Positions 1 to 5,266 of a DNA stretch of 5,266 bases are shown here, one piece after another (the stretch's first letter is position 1; the number at the start of each line of letters is the position of its first letter). The notes below the pieces were generated by a model. The model was not told the DNA's origin. It searched no databases and worked only from the letters and a program-made list of their open reading frames with translations. Made by a program: the position numbers and the translations under genes. Origin of the DNA: an uncultured Erysipelotrichaceae bacterium (GTDB lineage Bacteria; Bacillota_I; Bacilli_A; Erysipelotrichales; Erysipelotrichaceae); the NCBI GenBank assembly GCA_947175465.1, contig CAMWMY010000104.1:1-5266 (forward strand). The letters run 5' to 3'.

Positions 1-31
1 CGAAACCCTGTCTCAAAAAACAAACAAACAA
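1..31 (+). mobile_element. SINE-like 3' end (rodent B1 / primate Alu type), probable host contamination
   Basis: The first 14 bases read CGAAACCCTGTCTC and are followed by an A-rich tail with an AAAC/CAAA rhythm. This is how 7SL-derived SINEs end: rodent B1 elements and related Alu monomers finish with GAAACCCTGTCTC plus a poly-A tail often interrupted by C. The G+C-rich block contrasts with the AT-rich bacterial sequence that starts near base 32. The match is from memory of the consensus sequences, not a search. Since no bacterial element with this end is known to me, I infer a chimeric contig end from a host-associated sample. A chance resemblance of a 31-base stretch remains possible. Confidence 0.5.
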
Positions 32-100
32 TTTTTCTTTCATAAAATGTGAAAGCTTTATAAAGGCATAAAAATTGGCGATAAAGTTTATGACATTCAT
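1..100 (-). CDS. Possible start of a further small ORF, open to the left edge
   Basis: An ATG at 98-100 opens a frame with no stop to the left edge (33 codons). It begins MNVINFIANFYAFIKLSHFM and is rich in hydrophobic and aromatic residues. A fair ribosome binding site, AAGGAAAG (minus strand, 110-117), lies 9 nt upstream, and the ORF follows the DUF4176 gene by 39 nt in the same direction. An immunity or partner gene would be expected at this place in a T7SSb effector operon, but no family is recognisable. The last ten codons fall in the SINE-like stretch at 1-31, so if that is a chimera the true gene breaks off near base 32. A chance ORF is quite possible. Confidence 0.27.
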   Translation of the reverse strand, partial: MNVINFIANFYAFIKLSHFMKEKLFVCFLRQGF

Positions 101-113
101 AAGCAAGATCTTT

Positions 114-133
114 CCTTTTTTAGAAAAGGTTTT
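114..133 (+). terminator. Weak AT-rich hairpin between the last clear gene and the left-edge ORF
   Basis: CCTTTT (114-119) can pair with AAAAGG (124-129) around the loop TTAG, and on the plus strand TTTT follows at 130-133. This resembles a minimal intrinsic terminator for rightward transcription, but the stem has only two G-C pairs. On the minus strand, the direction of the operon, no T-run follows, so it should not end operon transcription. There the hairpin would partly cover the AAGGAAAG binding site of the left-edge ORF. The structure is weak and may have no function. Confidence 0.2.
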
Positions 134-139
134 ATGTAT

Positions 140-406
140 TTACATCTCTTTTAATTTTTCATTCATATACTCTCGAAATGCAAACTCTTCACTATCTTGC
201 ATTCCAACAAAATAAATAATATCAATATCATCATTATTAAACAGATACAATTCATTAGGATTAATAATTCCTTGAGGATACATACAAGCGCAATAATCAT
301 ATGTTTTTTGATTTTCTTCATAAACTTGTACGCGCCCACAAATCATTAATTTTTTATTTCCTTTCTTCAAAGTAATAATTGATCCTAATGGTAAAAAAGT
401 TTTCAT
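140..406 (-). CDS. DUF4176 family protein (T7SSb effector-associated)
   Basis: This 88-residue cytosolic protein has no signal peptide or membrane segment. Its N-terminus, LPLGSIITLKKGNKKLMICG (residues 5-24), is the family signature: LPLGSIV-like strand, KKG turn, then K-KLMI-GR. An acidic stretch and an IYFVGMQDSEE-like segment follow at about residues 57-75, also typical, and the length fits a complete member. The ATG at 404-406 is preceded by AAGGAG (415-420) at 8 nt spacing. The site directly abuts the stop of the upstream effector-like gene (15 nt gap), so the two are probably co-translated. As I recall the family, DUF4176 genes sit in T7SSb/LXG toxin clusters. The biochemical role here is inferred only: a chaperone or targeting partner of the adjacent effector is more likely than an enzyme, and an immunity role cannot be excluded. 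Confidence 0.82.
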   Translation of the reverse strand: MKTFLPLGSIITLKKGNKKLMICGRVQVYEENQKTYDYCACMYPQGIINPNELYLFNNDDIDIIYFVGMQDSEEFAFREYMNEKLKEM

Positions 407-421
407 AATCTCATCTCCTTC

Positions 422-1123
422 CTAATAACTAATTTTTATAGATAAATCCAATCCAAATATATTACTAAATTTTCCTCCAAATTCAATACTGTTCGCTTCT
501 TTATTAAACTTTGCTCCTATACCTATCGCTCCTATTTCTACTCCAACTGTCCCTTCAATAGTCAATCCAAAAATAGATATAGCACCTGTTGCTTTTCCTT
601 TAACTGCAGCTGCTCCACATTCAACATCTATTCCAACTTTATCTTTTGAAATTTCTCCATCTAGTTTAGCTGAAGCAACACCAACTCCAACATCTAACTC
701 TCCCTCTACACTAATACTCTCTTTATGAAAGGCTCCATATAAAGAAAGATCTGCTAGTGATGCTAGCGCTTGGGCTTCTACCTTTATATAAGGATCAAAC
801 TTTTTGTTTTGAAATAAATTTCCTGCAGCCATTCCTTGGATAGCTACTGTTCCTACTCCTAAAGATGCTTTCCCATAAAAATCATTATTCTGTAGGGCTC
901 CATCTTTTTGAAAGATAGATAAATGTGCCTTTCCCATAAGATAACCTTCTAATGCTAATTTTTTACCATATGAAAAATCTGCATTAAAATTTTTATCAAA
1001 GTCAAAAGTCATCTTAAAAAAAGGGTCATCCTCTTCTTTTGATCCTTTCCTCAATGTACCATCTTGCCCTTCAGTATACATTTGCATAGCTAACAAGGCC
1101 TCAGTTTCATGATAGCTTTCCAT
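422..1123 (-). CDS. C-terminal part of a frameshifted T7SSb effector-like protein, Gly/Ala-rich domain
   Basis: The first ATG-started frame gives 233 residues, but this is very likely not a separate gene. The same frame is open without a stop from 1381 and has coding character. It contains no ATG, GTG or TTG before 1123, and no ribosome binding site precedes that ATG. The stretch 1124-1381 encodes helical sequence (for example SWLDHLCFIAKLL, LYHEVLDAFQRLEQIHRFI) that continues the upstream WXG-type domain. From about residue 52 of the 233, the protein becomes a run of alternating small and hydrophobic residues with many Gly and Ala (such as VGVGVASAKLDGEI and GTVGVEIGAIGIGAKF), ending in an amphipathic strand, LDLSIKISY. 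Similar Gly/Ala-rich tails occur in other T7SSb and polymorphic-toxin proteins as I recall them. No nuclease, ADP-ribosyltransferase, lipase or NADase motif is visible. A membrane-active or structural β-rich domain is conceivable but unproven. Confidence 0.75.
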   Translation of the reverse strand: MESYHETEALLAMQMYTEGQDGTLRKGSKEEDDPFFKMTFDFDKNFNADFSYGKKLALEGYLMGKAHLSIFQKDGALQNNDFYGKASLGVGTVAIQGMAAGNLFQNKKFDPYIKVEAQALASLADLSLYGAFHKESISVEGELDVGVGVASAKLDGEISKDKVGIDVECGAAAVKGKATGAISIFGLTIEGTVGVEIGAIGIGAKFNKEANSIEFGGKFSNIFGLDLSIKISY

Positions 1124-1340
1124 TGATTGATAAATAAAACGATGTATCTGCTCTAATCTTTGAAAAGCATCTAAAACCTCATGATAAAGCTGAAAAATAC
1201 GCGTATTAATAAGTTGTTGGGAATGAAGAGTAGTATATGTTTGTAAATCTTTAATATGAAAAAGGGTGGTTTCTAAAAGATGATAACTTTGTATTAATCG
1301 ACTAGCTTCTTCTGCAATAGGTGCACTTTGAAATAGTAGT

Positions 1341-1592
1341 TTAGCGATAAAACAAAGATGGTCGAGCCAAGATTTTAGGAGCTAAAGATTGACATAAATT
1401 TATTTGTGACTGCAATTGTTTTATGATATTTTCAAAAGCAATAGATATATATTGCATATCTTCTCCAACCCAATACATCATCATTTTTTCTTTACAACTT
1501 TGTAAAATAAAAACGACATTTTGTAATTGCTCTTTAATTATTGAAAGTAACTGTAAAAGATAGTTTGCAGAATTCAAAAATATACCCCTCAC
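1341..1592 (-). CDS. N-terminal WXG-type helical part of the frameshifted effector-like protein
   Basis: The longest frame starts at a GTG (1590-1592) that overlaps the stop of the WKS protein, but no ribosome binding site precedes it. A better start is the TTG at 1575-1577, with GAGGGG (1585-1590) 7 nt upstream. The protein is two amphipathic helices around a YWVGED turn (W-V-G at residues 36-38 from the TTG), which is the WXG100/LXG-like hairpin layout. The frame then runs into LAPKILARPSLFYR and a TAA at 1341-1343, while coding sequence continues one frame over (1381 down to 422). Removing one base, for example from the AAAA run at 1373-1376, joins both parts into about 384 residues: WXG-type N-terminus, long helical middle, Gly/Ala-rich C-terminus. 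The disrupted gene may be a pseudogene, a phase variant, a recoding site or a sequence error. Confidence 0.7.
   Translation of the reverse strand: MRGIFLNSANYLLQLLSIIKEQLQNVVFILQSCKEKMMMYWVGEDMQYISIAFENIIKQLQSQINLCQSLAPKILARPSLFYR
1344..1382 (-). other. Frameshift zone joining the two halves of the effector-like gene
   Basis: The upstream frame stops at TAA (1341-1343). The downstream frame is closed by a TAG at 1382-1384 and open below it, so the switch must happen within 1344-1382. It is a +1 shift in the reading direction, equal to one inserted base. An AAAA run at 1373-1376 (minus strand CCTAAAATC) is the most slip-prone place, and deleting one A gives ...SLAPKSWLDHLCF.... Recoding at CGC-TAA-A (skipping the T of the stop) would also enter the right frame, but it lacks the strong internal ribosome binding site and CUU-UGA context of the known prfB +1 site. 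Confidence 0.7.
1585..1590 (-). promoter_or_regulatory. Ribosome binding site supporting a TTG start for the effector-like gene
   Basis: GAGGGG on the minus strand overlaps the TGA stop (1589-1591) of the WKS protein and lies 7 nt before the in-frame TTG at 1575-1577. It argues for that TTG over the GTG at 1590-1592, which has only TA-rich sequence upstream. The arrangement implies translational coupling between the two genes. Confidence 0.55.
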
Positions 1593-1885
1593 TCAAAATT
1601 AGATATTTGACGTTGAATTTTCATTTCTGTATCTTCATATAGCGATACCGTAGTATCTAAAAACTTCGCATATGTCTCAATTACTTCTTTGTGATGTTCA
1701 ATAATTGGAACCATACTATGAAATCGTATACGAATTTCTTGCCCAGCTGGACTTTTCCAAAGACTATCTAAATCATTCATCTGCTTTACAATATGTTGCA
1801 TATGAAGATATAACTGCTCATTAATTGATCGAATCGATACTGCTGTATTCCTAAGTCCTTCTAATGAAATTTGAATTTGGTCCAT
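1589..1885 (-). CDS. WXG100-like small helical protein with WKS turn
   Basis: The 98-residue protein has the WXG100 layout: a first helix (about 8-41), a central turn with W43-K44-S45, and a second helix (about 48-95). The canonical glycine of WXG is replaced by Ser, with a Gly only at position 48. Near the C-terminus, Y83-E84-D85-T86-E87 fits the YxxxD/E export signal described for ESX substrates. The ATG at 1883-1885 has AAGAGG (1891-1896) 5 nt upstream, and the gap to the preceding WSG gene is 12 nt. Its stop overlaps the binding site of the effector-like gene. Such proteins work as helical-hairpin dimers, either as secreted Esx proteins or as Lap-type targeting partners that bind an LXG domain. 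Its place directly before the effector-like gene favours the partner role, which is inference. Confidence 0.8.
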   Translation of the reverse strand: MDQIQISLEGLRNTAVSIRSINEQLYLHMQHIVKQMNDLDSLWKSPAGQEIRIRFHSMVPIIEHHKEVIETYAKFLDTTVSLYEDTEMKIQRQISNFE

Positions 1886-1897
1886 TATTTCCTCTTT

Positions 1898-2200
1898 CTA
1901 GCCGATTAAGCGCTTTGCTTGCAGCATTCTTTCTTCTTGTGTACTTTTATATGCATTTGCACTAAAGCGTAAAAAAGAAGCATATTGTTGCATAATATGA
2001 TGCATTTTTACAAAATCGTTTGAAAAATTTTGTATTTGATGAATATAGGCTAAATGATCTTTTCCACTCCATACATTTTGCATTTGTTCTACTAATCGAT
2101 ACAATTGATGACAGTTTTTCTCATATTCCAGTGTTTGATTCTCTACATTTAAAGCGCACTGTTCTAATAATGATGGATCAACCATAATCGTAATACTCAT
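1898..2200 (-). CDS. WXG100 family protein (EsxA/YukE-like) with WSG turn
   Basis: I choose the ATG at 2198-2200, giving MSITIMVDPSLL and 100 residues, the standard WXG100 length. It has GGAGG (2208-2212) 7 nt upstream, whereas the longer frame back to 2230 has no such site and runs into the esaB-like gene. W44-S45-G46 forms the canonical turn between two amphipathic helices (about 8-41 and 48-97). The C-terminal AYKSTQEE carries Tyr with an acidic residue five positions on rather than four, so the YxxxD/E signal is imperfect. Homologues are small exported proteins, or dimer partners, of the T7SSb machine. It lies 11 nt after the esaB-like gene and 12 nt before a second WXG100-like gene. It could be the main Esx substrate or half of a heterodimer with that neighbour. 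Confidence 0.87.
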   Translation of the reverse strand: MSITIMVDPSLLEQCALNVENQTLEYEKNCHQLYRLVEQMQNVWSGKDHLAYIHQIQNFSNDFVKMHHIMQQYASFLRFSANAYKSTQEERMLQAKRLIG

Positions 2201-2207
2201 TTCATTT

Positions 2208-2212
2208 CCTCC
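2208..2212 (-). promoter_or_regulatory. Ribosome binding site that fixes the start of the WSG protein
   Basis: GGAGG on the minus strand ends 7 nt before the ATG at 2198-2200. Its first base is the last base of the esaB-like stop codon TAG (2212-2214). It supports the 100-residue product over the 110-residue one and suggests coupled translation. Confidence 0.75.
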
Positions 2213-2469
2213 TATAAAATAAATAAACAAGTTCCATTTTTAATATCATAATGAAACAATATTTGCTGATCATCCAATACTTCTTTACTATCTCCATGAT
2301 AAATATGAAGTGAACTTTCATCCATATATTGAAAAAATGGATGTTCTCTATACATATGAAATATAGCCTTTTTAAGATCAACCCCTTTACAATATAGCGA
2401 CACATAAAAATCAATATTTAGTTGTACCGCAGGAATACGTACCTCCACCAATATTTCTTCACCATACAT
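2212..2469 (-). CDS. esaB: EsaB/YukD-like ubiquitin-fold T7SSb protein
   Basis: The 85-residue protein begins with a β-strand (ILVEVRIPAVQLNIDFYVS). A helix follows (VDLKKAIFHMYREH), then an LHIYHGDSKEVLDDQQILFHYDIKNGTCLFIL-like end, quoted here as its start LHIYHGDSKEVLDD and its close YDIKNGTCLFIL. The last piece matches the Y-G-I-x-DG-x-L-x-I close of YukD/EsaB ubiquitin-like proteins, and 80-90 residues is the family length. The ATG at 2467-2469 has GGGAGG (2477-2482) 7 nt upstream, and the gap from the essC stop is 15 nt. EsaB is a cytosolic accessory or regulatory subunit of T7SSb. The gene lies directly after essC and before the WXG100 genes, unlike the S. aureus order, where esaB precedes essB and essC. 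Sequence similarity is modest, so the call rests on length, fold pattern and context together. Confidence 0.78.
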   Translation of the reverse strand: MYGEEILVEVRIPAVQLNIDFYVSLYCKGVDLKKAIFHMYREHPFFQYMDESSLHIYHGDSKEVLDDQQILFHYDIKNGTCLFIL

Positions 2470-2484
2470 TCTTTTTCCTCCCTA

Positions 2485-5266
2485 TCATCTTATCTCATGT
2501 ACAACTTCACATTTTCTAAACTTTTCTGATCTTCCTATATCTTCCTTATCAATGTGATGGACTTGAAATTCATAAATGCTATCTTTTTTATAAAGCCCTC
2601 TTCCTGGATATGCTGGTATTTTCTTTACACGCGAAGTTTGAAAAATGCTACAATATTCACTTGAATCTTGTAGTTGAAAAACATAATAGTGTTGAATATA
2701 CTGCATGACTCGATAAGAAAGCTCACTACTTGTATTAGCAGTAATTACAATGGAAATACCTACTTTTCCTCCTTCTCTTATTAAGTGCATAAGTTCGAAA
2801 TCAAAAGTGTTATCATACTCTTTTAATAACGCATAATTATGAAGGATAACTAATAAAAGAGGTCGTGTATCACATCCTTTTCTTTCCATAATTATTTTCT
2901 TAAGATAATCCATCATGGTTTTTATTTTATAGACATCATATGTAAAAAGGATATCAATAATTTGAGGAGCTTGTTGAAAGATTTGTAAACTTGCATTTTC
3001 GAAATCAACAATATAAATCTGTAATTCTTCTTTGGAATAATGCCTTATATATTCATATAGAAGGGCTATTAAAAATATCGTCTTACTTTCTGAATCATTG
3101 CCTAATAAAACAATTTGCTTTTCTTCTAATACTGAAATCGAAAGCTTTTGATAGCACTGCCTTTCAACATCATCTACCTTCCCAATAACAACACGAAATT
3201 GCTCATGTTCTTCGATTGTATAAAAAATATCTTCCCGTTTAAGATGTTTTGGTAAACAAGGTTTCCATATCTCTTTTTTCTGTATTTTCTCTTTTTTTGC
3301 AAATTTTAATATGTAATCAATAATATAACTCAATTGTGCCTCTTCTTTATAGGAAGAGAATTTATATTCATAAATAATATCTCCTTTAGCATCGATTGCA
3401 TAAAGTTTCTTATTTTTTTCTTGTACACTTCTATAAGGAGCTTTGGCCCAAGCTGTTTGCCCTTTTAAAAAGACTTCATTATGCCCAACTTGAAAGTAAA
3501 AACTTCCTGCTTTTTGAAGATAGACTGCATCTTCTCTTTTAATCATATCCATACTATCGCAGCGATCTGCTACTTTTAAACAAATACGAAAACGCGTATT
3601 ACTCCAAATTTGTTCATCTACAACTCCCGCTGGCTTTTGCGTTGCTAAAAGTAGATGGATTCCTAAACTTCTTCCTATTCTAGAAGCAGATATCAGTTGC
3701 TCCATAAACTCTGGCTGTTGCCTTTTTAATTCTGCAAATTCGTCACAAACAATCAGCAGATGTGGAATCGCTTCTTTAACTACTTTTTGTTGATATAAAG
3801 TATGATATTGATCAATATCAATCTCTCTTAATTTTAAAGAGTTTACGATGTGGTGAAATATTTTTTGTCTACGAATAATCTCACATTCAATAGACTTTAA
3901 ATAACGTTCTGCCTCTCCATGATCTAAGTTTGTAATCACCCCTTGCATATGAGGTAAATCTGCTAAAGATAAAGAAGTTCCACCTCCTTTATAATCAATT
4001 AGAACAATACCGATAAAATCTGGATGATAATTCACACACAATGACAATAAATACGTAATAAGACACTCACTTTTTCCTGATCCTGTCATTCCTGCAAACA
4101 AACCATGAGGACCATGTGCCTTTTCATGCACATCCAAATAAATAATCTCTCCATTGATATCTGTTCCTAAAGGTGTTTGTAAACTCATATTAGAAAAAGA
4201 AGCCCATCTTTGTACAATATCTAGTTGCTCAACCTTTTCCACTCCAAATAACGTAAGAAAAGATAATGACTGCGAACTTTCTTTATGATGTCTCTTTAAT
4301 TGAATATTGGCTAATTGGCGACACCCTTCATACACTTCATGTTTATTGACATAATCTATTTGAAAATATATAGGAGACATCCCTTCTTGTTTTCTTAAAA
4401 TACCTTTCTCTTTGTCTAATTGTACTACTGTGGAAAGTCGATGATCTAATTCATCATAACTAGAAGCCACTTGGATATAACTAAAGCCATGATACTTCTT
4501 ATTACTCAAAATGATATTTACAATTTCTAATGTCCTATCTTTTGTAAAATCAACAATAATAAAATAAGAAGAGAAACTATCCTTCTCTTTTTGTTTATGA
4601 AAAATCTCCATAAGATGACTATTCATTTTCCATTCATGTTTTTTACCTTTTATAAGCAATCTCTTCATAGATACATAATTGGTAATATGCGGAAGCCACC
4701 TCAATTGATACGCTTCTTCATCTTGCTCATCTATGATTAAAAGCACATTTACATCCGTATATTTGTATAAAGCACATAATTGCAACACTAAAGAATAAGT
4801 ATATACTCTTGCATAATCTCCTACAATTCCTACTTTCCAAAATGTTTGAAGAGAAATTAACACGGGTGTATTTTCTTGAATATAAATATCCTTTTTGATA
4901 TTCTCAAGTTTATCTAAAATCATATCTTTCTTGTAAACTACAGAATACGATGGAAAATGAACATTTAAATCTAGTGGTATATTTCCATTCCCTAACCTTA
5001 TTGTAAGAAAAGAAGGATCTAAAGGATCCATACTCCATAAAAGCTGTTTCTTTTTAATTCTCATTAAACATTCTTCAAGCATTGGAAATGTTTGAGAACA
5101 ATAAATATGTATCGCTTCTTTTTCCTTATGAATACGAGTAACGATTTGCGATAAATATTCTAAATATACATGTATTCTCTCTTGTTGCACCTTTTTTCTT
5201 TGTCGATTTTCTTGTAATTTCATAAATAAAAGCCATATAAAAATACTAATGAGCATGCTTATAGAT
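2485..5266 (-). CDS. essC: EssC/YukB-type T7SSb motor ATPase, N-terminus cut by the right edge
   Basis: The frame is open through the right edge. The first ATG inside (5254-5256) falls in a hydrophobic segment (MLISIFIWLLFM), so it is probably internal. I infer that the usual FHA domains and first membrane helix lie outside. Numbered from that ATG (923 residues): a membrane helix end (1-12) and a coiled-coil-like stretch with Y31-L-E-Y-L (13-70). A degenerate domain follows with the EssC-typical DPSFLTIRLGNG (80-91). ATPase domain 1 has Walker A GMTGSGKS (389-396), IDYKGGG (420-426), Walker B IVCDE (D505, E506) and ATQKPAGVVD (538-547). Domain 2 (about 670-910) has only GNDSESKT (719-726) for Walker A and VILHNY (H806) for Walker B. 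The protein then ends at VVHEIR, without the third ATPase domain of S. aureus EssC. It drives export of WXG100/LXG substrates at the membrane. Identification is secure; the missing domain is inferred from length. Confidence 0.95.
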   Translation of the reverse strand, partial: SISMLISIFIWLLFMKLQENRQRKKVQQERIHVYLEYLSQIVTRIHKEKEAIHIYCSQTFPMLEECLMRIKKKQLLWSMDPLDPSFLTIRLGNGNIPLDLNVHFPSYSVVYKKDMILDKLENIKKDIYIQENTPVLISLQTFWKVGIVGDYARVYTYSLVLQLCALYKYTDVNVLLIIDEQDEEAYQLRWLPHITNYVSMKRLLIKGKKHEWKMNSHLMEIFHKQKEKDSFSSYFIIVDFTKDRTLEIVNIILSNKKYHGFSYIQVASSYDELDHRLSTVVQLDKEKGILRKQEGMSPIYFQIDYVNKHEVYEGCRQLANIQLKRHHKESSQSLSFLTLFGVEKVEQLDIVQRWASFSNMSLQTPLGTDINGEIIYLDVHEKAHGPHGLFAGMTGSGKSECLITYLLSLCVNYHPDFIGIVLIDYKGGGTSLSLADLPHMQGVITNLDHGEAERYLKSIECEIIRRQKIFHHIVNSLKLREIDIDQYHTLYQQKVVKEAIPHLLIVCDEFAELKRQQPEFMEQLISASRIGRSLGIHLLLATQKPAGVVDEQIWSNTRFRICLKVADRCDSMDMIKREDAVYLQKAGSFYFQVGHNEVFLKGQTAWAKAPYRSVQEKNKKLYAIDAKGDIIYEYKFSSYKEEAQLSYIIDYILKFAKKEKIQKKEIWKPCLPKHLKREDIFYTIEEHEQFRVVIGKVDDVERQCYQKLSISVLEEKQIVLLGNDSESKTIFLIALLYEYIRHYSKEELQIYIVDFENASLQIFQQAPQIIDILFTYDVYKIKTMMDYLKKIIMERKGCDTRPLLLVILHNYALLKEYDNTFDFELMHLIREGGKVGISIVITANTSSELSYRVMQYIQHYYVFQLQDSSEYCSIFQTSRVKKIPAYPGRGLYKKDSIYEFQVHHIDKEDIGRSEKFRKCEVVHEIR

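Noticed and set aside
1124..1340. Treating this stretch as a non-coding gap between two genes
   Set aside because: It is open in the downstream frame, encodes helix-forming sequence throughout and contains no start codon, so it is the middle of the frameshifted gene.
2201..2230. Longer N-terminus (MFIYFIGGNE) for the WSG protein
   Set aside because: These codons include the ribosome binding site itself and overlap the end of the esaB-like gene. The start at 2198-2200 gives the family's normal length.
2202..2414. 70-codon minus-strand ORF overlapping the esaB-like gene
   Set aside because: It is an alternative frame of the esaB-like gene, is rich in Ile, Phe, Met and Tyr as expected for an AT-rich shadow, and has no supported start.
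2991..3188. 65-codon plus-strand ORF inside essC
   Set aside because: It is antisense to the conserved second ATPase-like domain of EssC, has no recognisable ribosome binding site or domain, and its composition looks like a reverse-strand shadow.
5011..5026. Short direct repeat GGATCTAAAGGATCC inside essC
   Set aside because: It is a local coincidence of codons within a conserved coding region, with no further copies seen.
5254..5256. Annotating essC as starting at this ATG
   Set aside because: The frame stays open to the edge, the ATG lies within a membrane helix, and family members carry FHA and membrane segments before this point.
1..5266. CRISPR array, tRNA or rRNA gene
   Set aside because: No regularly spaced repeats and no tRNA-like or rRNA-like conserved segments were seen. 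Nearly all of the window is protein-coding.

Overview
The window is AT-rich (about one third G+C by eye) and carries a compact piece of a Gram-positive type VIIb secretion (T7SSb, ESX-like) locus. Gene families, strong GGAGG-type ribosome binding sites and codon choice point to a low-GC Bacillota. A gut Erysipelotrichia-like organism is my guess, not a demonstration. All supported genes lie on the minus strand, so they are read from the right edge to the left.

In transcription order: (1) essC, the FtsK/SpoIIIE-type motor ATPase, is cut at its N-terminus by the right edge. It has one intact ATPase domain and one degenerate one, and ends without the usual third domain. (2) esaB/yukD encodes a small ubiquitin-like T7SSb component. 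(3) and (4) are two WXG100-like helical-hairpin proteins, one with a WSG turn and one with WKS. (5) is a WXG/LXG-type effector-like gene whose reading frame is broken by one base near 1344-1382. Its N-terminal helical part and its Gly/Ala-rich C-terminal part are therefore in different frames. (6) is a DUF4176 protein, a family usually found beside T7SSb effectors. Gaps are 11-15 nt or short overlaps, with ribosome binding sites that touch or overlap the preceding stop codon. No promoter is visible, so the set is probably one operon started upstream of the window.

The working model is that EssC powers export and EsaB is an accessory subunit. The two WXG100-like proteins are then either exported Esx proteins or targeting partners of the effector, and the DUF4176 protein is an effector-associated cytosolic partner. 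The other core membrane genes (esaA, essA, essB) are not in the window.

The left 139 bases differ. A short minus-strand ORF with a plausible ribosome binding site runs from 100 to the left edge. However, bases 1-31 look like the 3' end and A-rich tail of a mammalian 7SL-derived SINE (rodent B1 or primate Alu), which suggests a host-bacterium assembly chimera. That ORF's last third and anything beyond the left edge should not be trusted. The most notable points are this SINE-like junction, the frameshifted effector gene, and the short EssC with a degenerate second ATPase domain.
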